NCBI GenBank assembly: GCA_041600915.1
Contig: JBFIJC010000065.1
Location: forward strand, 1 to 14,706
Reading direction: 5' to 3'
Length of the DNA stretch: 14,706 nucleotides
From: Nitrogeniibacter sp041600915
GTDB lineage: Bacteria; Pseudomonadota; Gammaproteobacteria; Burkholderiales; Rhodocyclaceae
In this document: positions 1-6,135 of the stretch, one piece after another
Numbering within the stretch: position 1 is the stretch's first letter
How the letters are laid out: the number at the start of each line of letters is the position of its first letter
The notes under the pieces: generated by a model
Databases searched by the model: none
Seen by the model: only the letters and a program-made list of their open reading frames with translations
What the model was told of the DNA's origin: nothing
Made by a program: the position numbers and the translations under genes

Positions 1-385
1 CGTGGCCGAGAACCCCGACGGCGGCTGGGTCGACCTGATGCTCGGCGCGGCCTTCGGCGCCGGCCTGGCGGCGATGACGGCGGTGCTGTTCATGAAAGGC
101 TCGCGCCTGTTGCCGCAGCGGGTGTTCTTCCGCATCAGCGAAGTGCTGTTGCTGCTGCTCGCCTCGGGCCTGCTGGTGTCGGGTCTGGAAGGCTTCATCA
201 ACATGGAATGGCTGCCGCCGCTGGTGGAGCCGGTATGGGACAGCGGCGCCTTGCTGCAGGATGACGGCCTGCTCGGCACTTTTGCCGGCTACCGTGCCCG
301 TCCGGCGCTGAGCATTCTCGGCCTGTGGGTGCTGTACTGGATCGGCACCCTGTGGCTGCTGCGCTCGCCGCGGAGCCGCGCATGA
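1..385 (+). CDS. FTR1-family iron permease (FtrC/EfeU-like), C-terminal part
   Basis: This is the C-terminal 127 or so residues of an inner-membrane iron permease of the FTR1/EfeU family; the N-terminal part, with the REGLE-type iron-binding helices, lies left of the window. The visible part has hydrophobic helices (around LGAAFGAGLAAMTAVLF, ISEVLLLLLASGLLVSGLEG and LSILGLWVLYWIGTLWLL), with a loop rich in W/P/G between the last two, as in EfeU proteins. The GTG at base 2 is in frame but is most likely internal, because FTR1 proteins are usually about 270 residues or more. The stop overlaps the start of the next gene (ATGA, 382-385), so the two are translationally coupled. Together with that ferredoxin-like gene it resembles FtrC of FtrABCD iron uptake systems (periplasmic P19-like protein, cupredoxin, permease, ferredoxin). 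The first two partners would lie outside the window. Family assignment is fairly sure; the FtrC name is inferred from the neighbour. Confidence 0.82.
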   Translation, partial: VAENPDGGWVDLMLGAAFGAGLAAMTAVLFMKGSRLLPQRVFFRISEVLLLLLASGLLVSGLEGFINMEWLPPLVEPVWDSGALLQDDGLLGTFAGYRARPALSILGLWVLYWIGTLWLLRSPRSRA

Positions 386-1764
386 GCGCCTGCGCCACCG
401 CCCCGGCGCCCACCCGGCTGGCCGCCTTCGGCCGCTGGATGCAGCGCAACCGCCAATGGGTGCTCGGCCTGCAGTGGGTGACGCTATTTGCCTATCTGTT
501 CCTGGTCGCGGTGCCGGCGTTTTTGCCGCTGCCCGACACCCAGGCGCATATCTGGAACGACCTCACCCGCTTTGCCCAGTTCGTTTTCTGGGGCATCTGG
601 TGGCCCTTCGTGCTGGTCAGCATCATGTTGATGGGGCGGGCCTGGTGCGGGGTGCTGTGCCCCGAAGGCTTCGTCACCGAACAGGTCAGCCGTTTTGGTT
701 TGGGTCGCCCGGTGCCGCGCTGGATCAAGTGGGGCGGCTGGCCTTTCGTCGCCTTTCTGGGCACCACGGTGTATGGCCAGCTGGTGAGCGTCTATGAATA
801 CCCCAAGGCGGTGCTGCTGGTGCTGGGTGGATCAACCGTCGCCGCCATCGCCATCGGCCTGGTGTATGGCCGCAACAAGCGGGTGTGGTGTCGCCATCTG
901 TGCCCGGTCAATGGCGTTTTCGGCCTGCTCTCGCGGCTGGCGCCGGTGCACTTTCAGACCGACCGCTCGCGCTGGGAGCAGACCGAGTCGGCCCGCGTCA
1001 TCCCGGTCAACTGTGCGCCGCTGGTCGACATCCGCCGCATGGAAACCAGCGCCGGCTGCCATATGTGCGGCCGCTGCGCCGGGCATCGCGACGCGATCGA
1101 ACTGGCAGGCCGCGCGCCCGGCAGCGAAGTGGCGCGGCTCGACGCCGACGACGCCAGTCCATGGGAAGTCCGCCTGCTGGTCTACGGCCTGATCGGCACC
1201 GCGATCGGCGCCTTTCAATGGTCGGCCTCGCCGTGGTTCGTGCAGGCCAAGATCGCCGCCGCCGACTGGCTGATCGAGCGCGACAGCTACACATTGCTCG
1301 GCGACAACGCGCCATGGTGGCTGCTGACCCACTACCCCGAAGCCAGCGATGTGTTCACCTGGCTGGACGGGCTGATGATCCTCGCCTACATCGGCGTGGC
1401 CGCGGTACTCATCGGCGGCTGGATCTCGCTGTGGCTGCGCCTGGCCGGCTATCTCACCGGGCGTGCCCGCGCCCATCTGCAACTGGCCTATGCGCTGATC
1501 CCGATCGGTGGCGCCGGGGTCTTCCTCGGCCTGTCGGCACTGACCGTATCGCTGCTCGCGGCCGAGGGCATCGACATCGCCCATCTGCCGGCCATCCGTG
1601 GCCTGCTGCTGGCTGCGGCCAGCCTGGCCAGCCTGGTGCTCGCCGGCCGGATGCTGTCGCGCATGGCATTGAGCGCATCGCGCGCTGCCTTGGTAATGGC
1701 GACATTCGCCACTGCCGGCGCCGGCGCCGTCATGCCCTGGGTGGTGATGTACTACGTGTGGTGA
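382..1764 (+). CDS. 4Fe-4S polyferredoxin membrane protein, FtrD/NapH-like
   Basis: A 460-residue integral membrane protein with iron-sulfur cluster motifs. Visible cysteine groups are CxxxCP at C89/C93 (WCGVLCPEG), CxxxCP at C170/C174 (WCRHLCPVNG), then C211 and a CHMCGRC group at C226/C229/C232. These are the hallmarks of the NapH/NosR-C/CcoG-type polyferredoxin domain. Hydrophobic helices lie near residues 27-50, 65-88, 117-135 and 143-163, with more in the C-terminal half after about 280. In FtrABCD systems the FtrD ferredoxin is thought to pass electrons needed for ferrous iron oxidation/reduction during uptake with the FTR1 permease. The start at 382 (MSACATAP) is chosen because it overlaps the permease stop; an in-frame upstream ATG at 325 would lie deep in the permease gene. 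Role in iron transport is inferred from position; the cluster-binding fold is seen directly. Confidence 0.85.
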   Translation: MSACATAPAPTRLAAFGRWMQRNRQWVLGLQWVTLFAYLFLVAVPAFLPLPDTQAHIWNDLTRFAQFVFWGIWWPFVLVSIMLMGRAWCGVLCPEGFVTEQVSRFGLGRPVPRWIKWGGWPFVAFLGTTVYGQLVSVYEYPKAVLLVLGGSTVAAIAIGLVYGRNKRVWCRHLCPVNGVFGLLSRLAPVHFQTDRSRWEQTESARVIPVNCAPLVDIRRMETSAGCHMCGRCAGHRDAIELAGRAPGSEVARLDADDASPWEVRLLVYGLIGTAIGAFQWSASPWFVQAKIAAADWLIERDSYTLLGDNAPWWLLTHYPEASDVFTWLDGLMILAYIGVAAVLIGGWISLWLRLAGYLTGRARAHLQLAYALIPIGGAGVFLGLSALTVSLLAAEGIDIAHLPAIRGLLLAAASLASLVLAGRMLSRMALSASRAALVMATFATAGAGAVMPWVVMYYVW

Positions 1765-1774
1765 GTATTACATA

Positions 1775-1807
1775 ATTGCGAATGCTTCGCATTTGCGATA
1801 ATATCGC
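1775..1807. promoter_or_regulatory. Overlapping palindromes with Fur-box resemblance and possible promoter
   Basis: Two inverted repeats overlap. The first (1775-1799) folds around a TTC loop, and its core TGCGAAT-G-CTTCGCA (1777-1791) is a 7-1-7 palindrome with one mismatch, like Fur boxes. The second, GCGATA-A-TATCGC (1795-1807), is perfect. A weak sigma-70 promoter can be read through them: TTGCGA (1776-1781), 17-bp spacer, TAATAT (1799-1804). An operator in the spacer would block such a promoter. It would serve the S4 gene starting at 1969. Fur is a guess from shape; Zur or another dimeric regulator, or just a hairpin behind the iron gene, is possible. Confidence 0.45.
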
Positions 1808-1840
1808 GATCCGGTGCTGAGCTCGCGCCCTCACCGGATC
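1808..1840 (+). promoter_or_regulatory. Leader hairpin of the S4 gene
   Basis: A perfect 9-bp inverted repeat, GATCCGGTG (1808-1816) and CACCGGATC (1832-1840), encloses a 15-nt loop. It sits right at the start of the RNA that the promoter at 1776-1804 would make. No U-run follows, so it is not an intrinsic terminator for the iron genes. The rest of the leader up to 1968 holds a tandem CCCGCCA repeat (1843-1856) and a small CGCGC-ACA-GCGCG hairpin (1906-1918). S4 in enteric bacteria controls its own mRNA through leader structure, so an autoregulatory role is conceivable, but nothing here proves it. Confidence 0.4.
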
Positions 1841-1968
1841 AGCCCGCCACCCGCCACCCGCGGGAAGCCAGCCAAGCCCCCACAGGAGTCCGGCCCGCTT
1901 TCCGCCGCGCACAGCGCGACATGCCGCCTCCCCACGCCTGCCCTCAGGCCCCAACACAAGGAGTCTTC

Positions 1969-2583
1969 ATGTCACGCTTCACCGGCCCCCGCCTCAAAGT
2001 CATGCGCGCCCTCGGCACCGAATTGCCCGGTTTGTCGCGCAAATCCATCGGCGATCGCCCGCACCCACCCGGCCAGCACGGCGCACGCAACAATCGCCGA
2101 AAGTCCGACTACGGCCTGCAGCTGATCGAAAAGCAGAAGCTGCGCTTCAACTACGGCCTGACCGAAACCCAGATCCGCCGCCTGTTCCGCGAAGCCAAGC
2201 GCGACAAGGGCCCCACCGGCGACAAGCTGCTCGAACTGCTCGAATGCCGGCTCGACAACGCCGTCTTCCGCGCCGGCTTCGCCCCCACCGGCATCGCCGC
2301 ACGCCAGCTGGTGCGCCACCGCCATGTGCTGCTCAACGGCCGCTCGGTCAACATTCCGTCGATCCGCGTGCGCAGCGGCGATGTCATCACGCTCACCGCA
2401 AAAGCACGCCAGATCGGCATCGTCGTCGCCAGCGTGGCCGAACCCGCACTGACCCGCCCCGAATGGCTGAGCTGGAACGAAAAAGACGCCGCCGCCACCG
2501 TCGTGCGCCTGCCGGAGCGTGACGAGGTGCCCTTCCCGGTCAATGTGCAGGACGTGGTCGAATACTACGCGGTGCGCATGTGA
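1969..2583 (+). CDS. rpsD: 30S ribosomal protein S4, stand-alone paralogue-type
   Basis: A 204-residue S4-family protein, a primary 16S rRNA binder that nucleates small-subunit assembly. The N-terminal S4 domain runs to about residue 92 (MSRFTGPRLKV..., PHPPGQHGAR at 31-40, KSDYG at 45-49), followed by the S4 RNA-binding domain at about 93-155 (RLDNAVFRAGF, VLLNGRSVNIPS). The length is normal. The N-terminus lacks the zinc-binding cysteines of C+ S4 proteins; the only Cys is C93. The opening looks more like the plastid/cyanobacterial type (GPRLKV...LPGL) than like the E. coli S4 N-terminus. The gene is not in the usual rpsM-rpsK-rpsD-rpoA operon, so this is probably a second copy. The start is at 1969 because AAGGAG (1958-1963) precedes it by 5 nt; the ATG at 1921 has no such site and adds a Pro-rich tail. 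Paralogy is inferred, since the rest of the genome is unseen. Confidence 0.92.
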   Translation: MSRFTGPRLKVMRALGTELPGLSRKSIGDRPHPPGQHGARNNRRKSDYGLQLIEKQKLRFNYGLTETQIRRLFREAKRDKGPTGDKLLELLECRLDNAVFRAGFAPTGIAARQLVRHRHVLLNGRSVNIPSIRVRSGDVITLTAKARQIGIVVASVAEPALTRPEWLSWNEKDAAATVVRLPERDEVPFPVNVQDVVEYYAVRM

Positions 2584-2840
2584 GCGCCGCCGAGCTGCGC
2601 GCCGACGCGCCCCCCGCCTACGCCAGCCAGCCCGAGCTGGCGCTGGTGGCAGCCTTGCAGCTGGTGACACGCTATTCGAGCACCCGCAATCCGCGCCTGG
2701 CCGAGGCGGTGGTCGGCCAACTGCGCGCCATCGCCATTGACCCGCGACTGCCTGCGGCCGTGCAGCACTGCGCGACGAACATTCTTGGGGACTGGCTGCA
2801 ACTGGCCATCGACGCACCGACGCCGCACCCCCAGCACTAG
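2580..2840 (+). CDS. Small helical protein of unknown function, coupled to S4
   Basis: An 86-residue protein I cannot assign to a named family. It begins with GTG, which overlaps the S4 stop codon (GTGA, 2580-2583), so translation is probably coupled. After a short Ala/Pro-rich start it is mostly helical in character, with ALVAALQLVTRYS near residues 21-33, LAEAVVGQLRAIA near 40-52 and a segment ending NILGDWLQLAI. There is one Cys, no signal peptide and no membrane segment. Codon use is the same high-GC style as the neighbours, and the coupling argues for a real gene. A link to the ribosome or to control of the S4 copy is only suggested by position. Confidence 0.6.
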   Translation: MSAAELRADAPPAYASQPELALVAALQLVTRYSSTRNPRLAEAVVGQLRAIAIDPRLPAAVQHCATNILGDWLQLAIDAPTPHPQH

Positions 2841-2884
2841 GCGGCAGCCGTAGCCGCGCGCAGGCACGCCCGTCGAAAACCGCC

Positions 2885-2890
2885 TAAAAT
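2885..2890 (+). promoter_or_regulatory. -10 element of the yqhA cluster
   Basis: TAAAAT in the context CCTAAAATGC matches the sigma-70 -10 box at 5 of 6 bases. It ends 31 bp before the ATG chosen for yqhA, giving a short leader. No good -35 is seen 17 bp upstream. The same context at the same distance occurs before rlmA (12173-12178), which supports both. Confidence 0.4.
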
Positions 2891-2920
2891 GCCGGCCAAC
2901 AAGACTCTCGGATGCATGGC

Positions 2921-3409
2921 ATGGAAAAGTTTTTCGAACGCATGATGTACGCCTCGCGCTGGCTGCTGGCGCCCATTTATCTGGGCCTCAGCCTGGCGCT
3001 GCTCGCGCTCGGCCTGAAGTTCTTCCAGGAACTCTTTCATGTGCTGCCGCATGTCTTCGAGACGGCCGAGACCGACCTCGTCCTGCTGGTGCTGTCACTG
3101 ATCGACATCGCGCTGGTCGGCGGTCTGCTGGTGATGGTGATGTTCTCGGGCTACGAAAACTTCGTCTCGCAGCTCGACATCGGCGATGACGCCGAGAAGC
3201 TCAACTGGCTGGGCAAGATGGACTCCTCCAGCCTCAAGAACAAGGTGGCGGCGTCCATCGTGGCGATCTCCTCGATCCACCTGCTCAAGGTGTTCATGAA
3301 CGCCAGCAACGTCGATGCCGAGAAGCTGCTGTGGTATGTCATCATCCACCTGACCTTCGTCGTCTCGGCCTTTGCCATGGGCTATCTCGACAAGATCACC
3401 CGCCACTGA
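2921..3409 (+). CDS. yqhA: YqhA family (UPF0114/TIGR00645) inner membrane protein
   Basis: A 162-residue integral membrane protein closely resembling E. coli YqhA across its whole length, for example ASRWLLAPIYLGLSLALLAL near the N-terminus, GGLLVMVMFSGYENFVSQLD in the middle and NWLGKMDSSSLKNKVAASIV after it. Hydrophobic helices lie at about 10-35, 50-80, 105-125 and 135-155. The family's molecular function is unknown. The start is set at 2921 (MEKFFE) because family members begin this way; the ATG at 2912 would add only three residues, and no strong ribosome binding site separates the two. It leads a compact cluster, with the next gene starting 6 bp after its stop. Confidence 0.93.
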   Translation: MEKFFERMMYASRWLLAPIYLGLSLALLALGLKFFQELFHVLPHVFETAETDLVLLVLSLIDIALVGGLLVMVMFSGYENFVSQLDIGDDAEKLNWLGKMDSSSLKNKVAASIVAISSIHLLKVFMNASNVDAEKLLWYVIIHLTFVVSAFAMGYLDKITRH

Positions 3410-3415
3410 GCTCCG

Positions 3416-3652
3416 ATGCAGCCGACCGCCCGTTTTCGCCAGGCGCCGCTGCGCCACGTCGATGACGCACAGGCGCTGGTGACGGCGGTCAGCGGAGCGC
3501 TCGGCGTCCGCCAGCTCAGCCTGCGCCCCCCGCCGCCCATCCCCGACACCTGCTGTGGCCGAGGCTGCAACGGCTGTGTGTGGGAAGGCTATTTTGCCGC
3601 CCTTGTATACTGGCGCGACGACGCCTGCACCCTGATCGAGAACCACGCCTGA
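3416..3652 (+). CDS. Cys-rich oxidoreductase-like domain protein (PF09791 type)
   Basis: A 78-residue protein with the signature PPPIPDTCCGRGCNGCVW at residues 39-56, giving cysteines C46, C47, C51 and C54. This matches the short 'oxidoreductase-like' domain (PF09791), found in small bacterial proteins and at the N-terminus of some eukaryotic oxidoreductases. The cysteine spacing suggests metal binding or redox work; the real function is not known to me. The first 38 residues are less distinctive. It starts 6 bp after yqhA, and its stop overlaps the ATG of the TPR gene by one base (TGATG, 3650-3654), so the three genes look co-transcribed. Confidence 0.82.
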   Translation: MQPTARFRQAPLRHVDDAQALVTAVSGALGVRQLSLRPPPPIPDTCCGRGCNGCVWEGYFAALVYWRDDACTLIENHA

Positions 3653-4119
3653 TGCCTACCTCACTTGCCGAAGCCGAAGCCGCCGCAGAACGCGGCGACC
3701 ACACCACGGCCCTGCGCCTGCTCAAGGCCGCTGCGGCCGAGGCCCCGGCCGACACGCTTGTCGCTTATCGGCTCGGCGCCGAATACGCGCAGCTTGAACT
3801 GTTCGACGCCGCCGAAGCCGAAATGGCGCGCGCATTGGCCGGCAAACAGGATTACCCCGTCGCCCGCTTTCATCTCGGTCTGCTGCAGATCACACGCGGC
3901 CACTTCGAAGACGCGCTGCGCACCTGGCAGGCGCTGGACGCGCTGCCTGAAACCCACGCGCTACGCTGCTACAAACAAGGCTTTGAACATCTGGCCAACG
4001 ACGCCTTCGCACCGGCGCGCGAACGCCTCGAAGCCGGCCTGGCCGCCTCAGGAAGCACCCCCGCGCTCGCGCGTGAAATGCAGCGTTTGCTTGAGCGCCT
4101 GCCAGCAGACCCGGCTTAA
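3652..4119 (+). CDS. Tetratricopeptide repeat (TPR) protein
   Basis: A 155-residue soluble protein made of helix pairs. TPR-like units are seen at about residues 3-33 (LAEAEAAAERGDHTTALRLL), 37-66 (AYRLGAEYAQLELFDAAEAEM) and 70-100 (ARFHLGLLQITRGHFEDALR), with a further helical C-terminal part. There is no signal peptide or membrane segment, so it is probably a cytoplasmic scaffold or adaptor; the partner is unknown. The start at 3652 is chosen because it overlaps the previous stop; an in-frame upstream ATG at 3580 would lie inside the Cys-rich gene. A TATACT sequence at 3606-3611 could be an internal -10. Its end overlaps the opposing oxidase gene by 4 bp. Confidence 0.85.
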   Translation: MPTSLAEAEAAAERGDHTTALRLLKAAAAEAPADTLVAYRLGAEYAQLELFDAAEAEMARALAGKQDYPVARFHLGLLQITRGHFEDALRTWQALDALPETHALRCYKQGFEHLANDAFAPARERLEAGLAASGSTPALAREMQRLLERLPADPA

Positions 4120-5495
4120 GCCGATTCGAAAATCCGGCCCGGGTTGAGCAGCTGCTTCGGATCCAGCGCCAGCTTGAGCGCACGCATCACCGCGATCTCG
4201 CCCTCGCTGCGGCAATAGCCCAGCCACGCGCGTTTTTCGGCACCGATGCCATGCTCGGCCGAAACCGAGCCATGGCGGCTTCGTAGCGGCGCATAAACCG
4301 CCTCGTCACACACTACGTGCTCGGCATCATCCACGCCGGGCTGAACAAACAGGTGCAGATTGCCGTCGGCCATGTGGCCAAAAACAATGCAGCGCGCCGC
4401 CGGCCAATGTGCCGCGATGTTGGCACGCATTTCGGCGACGTAGGCGGTCATCTCGCGGATGGGCAGGCTCACGTCGTACAAAAAGGTGGTGCGCCCATGC
4501 AGCATTGCCTCGAAGTTCTCACGCAACTCCCACAGCGCGCGGCGCTCGCTCTCCGACTTGGGTATCACGGCGTCCACGATCAGACCGGCTTCGAAGGCGG
4601 CTTCGAGCAGTGTCTCGAAGCGCGCCGTATCGGCCACCGTATCGGCGCCCTCGGCCTGCAGCATCACGTAAAATGGATAGTCCCGGTCCATCGGCGCGCG
4701 GTGCCCACCCGGCTCGGTCGCCGCCTGAAAGTAGTCGTTCCACATCACTTCATACGCGCTCAGCGTGCCGGCCAGATCGCGCTGCATGCGCGACAACAGC
4801 TCGGTCACCTGATCAAAACTTTCGAGCGCCACAAGTGCCGCATTGCAGCTGCTGGGCAGCGGGTGCAGACGCAGCACCACACGGGTGACGATGCCCAGTG
4901 TCCCCTCGGTGCCGATCATGAGTTGCTTGAGGTCGTAGCCGGCGTTGTTCTTGAGCATCTGGTTCATGCTCGAGAGCACCGTGCCATCGGCCAGCACCGC
5001 CTCCACACCGAGCACCAGTGCGCGCATCATGCCGTAGCGCAACACGTTGATGCCCCCGGCATTGGTCGCCACGTTGCCGCCAATGGTGCAGCTGCCGCGC
5101 GCGCCCAGATCCAGCGCAAAGAGCAGATCCTGCGCTCGCGCCGCGTCCTGCATGGCTTGCAAAGTCACGCCGGCCTGCACCGTCGCCGTGCCGCCTACCG
5201 CGTCAATCGACTCGATCGCGTTCATCCGGTCGAGCGACAGAATCAGCTCATTCTCAGCCGATACCGCCCCCTGCACGCAGCCAGTCAGCCCACCCTGGGT
5301 CACCACCGGCTGATCGAAACGATGGCAGATCGCCAGCGCTCGGCTCACTTCTTCGGTCGTGCGCGGTCGCAGCAGGGCCATCGCGCGCGTCGGTGTGGCA
5401 TCCCAATAACTGGTCGCACGCGACGAAACCGCCTCGCCGCTGACGACCACGTCCTCGCCCAGCGCTGCCACCAGCGCCTCCAATACATTGCTCAT
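4116..5495 (-). CDS. FAD-linked oxidase, GlcD / D-2-hydroxyacid dehydrogenase type
   Basis: A 459-residue flavoenzyme of the FAD_binding_4 + FAD-oxidase_C family (GlcD, D-lactate and D-2-hydroxyglutarate dehydrogenases). FAD-binding signatures are seen at residues 66-79 (VTQGGLTGCVQGAV), 139-148 (GGNVATNAGG) and 194-202 (IGTEGTLGI). The C-terminal half has the metal/substrate histidines in HMADGNLHLF (H374, H381) and AEHGIG (E414, H415), and ends with DPKQLLNPGRIF. Such enzymes oxidise a D-2-hydroxyacid to the 2-oxoacid; the exact substrate cannot be read here. The start at 5495 (MSNVLEALV) is preceded by a GGGGG-type ribosome binding site and fits the family length; the upstream ATG at 5636 adds an unlikely Cys/Arg-rich tail. 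It stands alone, convergent with the TPR gene. Confidence 0.9.
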   Translation of the reverse strand: MSNVLEALVAALGEDVVVSGEAVSSRATSYWDATPTRAMALLRPRTTEEVSRALAICHRFDQPVVTQGGLTGCVQGAVSAENELILSLDRMNAIESIDAVGGTATVQAGVTLQAMQDAARAQDLLFALDLGARGSCTIGGNVATNAGGINVLRYGMMRALVLGVEAVLADGTVLSSMNQMLKNNAGYDLKQLMIGTEGTLGIVTRVVLRLHPLPSSCNAALVALESFDQVTELLSRMQRDLAGTLSAYEVMWNDYFQAATEPGGHRAPMDRDYPFYVMLQAEGADTVADTARFETLLEAAFEAGLIVDAVIPKSESERRALWELRENFEAMLHGRTTFLYDVSLPIREMTAYVAEMRANIAAHWPAARCIVFGHMADGNLHLFVQPGVDDAEHVVCDEAVYAPLRSRHGSVSAEHGIGAEKRAWLGYCRSEGEIAVMRALKLALDPKQLLNPGRIFESA

Positions 5496-5970
5496 GTTTT
5501 GCCCCCGATGCCCCGCCCTCGCACGGCGATCACCTATCGTTTCTGTACGACAACCAAGACACTGACTTTTAGCACCAAGCCCATCGAAACGCCAACACAG
5601 CGAACGTAAATCGGCTGGCACCGACCATGCTGTCATTGCGCAGTGCCACGCATGCCAGCCGCCAACCGTCGCAAGGCCGTTTCAATCCAGACACGCCGCA
5701 TCAGTATCTGACTAACCGCAGTCGAATCACGGTCGAGGCAAGACCAATACCGCCATGGCCGTCGCAAAACCACCGGCTGATGCAGTCGGCAATCTTTCCG
5801 TGCAAATCACTCCTTTGGCGAAAGCCATGCGGCGGACCGCGACTCAACTGAGTCGGACCGCGCCGCCCGCTCACCAGCACCTACGCAAGCGCCACACTTC
5901 ACTGACCGCCAAACCCAAGCCGCGTGCACGTCGCATTTTTTTACACTTCTGACACCCATATGGCCAGAGC
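5496..5970. other. Left part of a 640-bp gene-free region
   Basis: No convincing gene is seen. Short ORFs at 5627-5851 and 5755-5952 (+) lack good ribosome binding sites and have low-complexity, Arg/Pro-rich products. The first 120 bp must hold the promoter of the FAD oxidase (- strand), but I find no clear boxes. A 7-2-7 palindrome flanked by direct repeats lies at 5833-5862 and is listed on its own. Base composition becomes AT-rich from about 5935 on, where the control region of the PEP-CTERM gene begins. Confidence 0.6.
5833..5862. repeat. Palindrome flanked by direct repeats
   Basis: CGACTCA-AC-TGAGTCG (5840-5855) is a perfect 7-2-7 inverted repeat. It is bracketed by two copies of CGGACCGCG (5833-5841 and 5854-5862). 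It lies about 280 bp before the PEP-CTERM start and 340 bp before the oxidase start. It could be an operator for a dimeric regulator; the role is unknown. Confidence 0.5.
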
Positions 5971-5972
5971 AG

Positions 5973-6055
5973 TCTCTTGGGCGACAGAGAAAACAAACAA
6001 TAACTATAAAAATCAAATGCCTATAGATTAAGATTAAAACTGGTCCGATTAGTGC
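5973..6055 (+). promoter_or_regulatory. Candidate sigma-54 promoter with IHF-like and enhancer-like sites
   Basis: The -24/-12 element is CTGGTCC...AGTGCT (6040-6056), with GG at 6042-6043 and GC at 6054-6055 at the required spacing; it differs from the consensus YTGGCACRN4TTGCW at three positions. Transcription would start near 6067, giving a leader of about 69 nt. An IHF-like site AATCAA-N4-CTA (6011-6023, one mismatch to WATCAAN4TTR) lies about 50 bp before the start. An inverted repeat TCTCT-N8-AGAGA (5973-5990) lies about 85 bp before it, where an activator could bind. The stretch between is AT-rich. PEP-CTERM genes in floc-forming betaproteobacteria are known to be controlled by the PrsK/PrsR system with an RpoN-type sigma factor, which fits. 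The -24/-12 match is the strongest part; the enhancer site is a guess. Confidence 0.6.
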
Positions 6056-6135
6056 TTGATGCACCGCAAGTAACTTATTGCCGATCGCCAGTTAGCGAGA
6101 CTTGGCACTTAACGCGACACCAAAGGGGTTCTGAA

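Noticed and set aside
1921..1968. Upstream ATG extending the S4 protein by 16 residues
   Set aside because: The added residues are Pro/Gln-rich and unlike S4, and the strong AAGGAG site is placed for the ATG at 1969.
2841..2857. Possible terminator GCGGC-N7-GCCGC after the small S4-coupled gene
   Set aside because: The stem is only 5 bp and no T-run follows.
4317..5609. 430-codon open frame on the + strand opposite the FAD oxidase
   Set aside because: It is a mirror of the oxidase gene, with a His/Arg-rich product and no ribosome binding site or motif.
5679..5697. CRISPR-repeat-like start GTTTCAATCCA
   Set aside because: It occurs once, with no second copy and no spacer periodicity; it is a chance likeness.
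5918..5943. GC-rich stretch followed by TTTTTTT, terminator-like
   Set aside because: The only stems are 3-4 bp or loopless palindromes (CGTGCACG), and no gene on the + strand ends before it.
5627..5952. Two short + strand frames in the long intergenic region
   Set aside because: They lack ribosome binding sites and have Arg/Pro/Ser-rich products of the kind seen in random high-GC frames.
6102..6116. Second sigma-54-like match TTGGCACTTAACGCG
   Set aside because: The -12 GC is two bases too close, and transcription would begin in or after the ribosome binding site of the PEP-CTERM gene.
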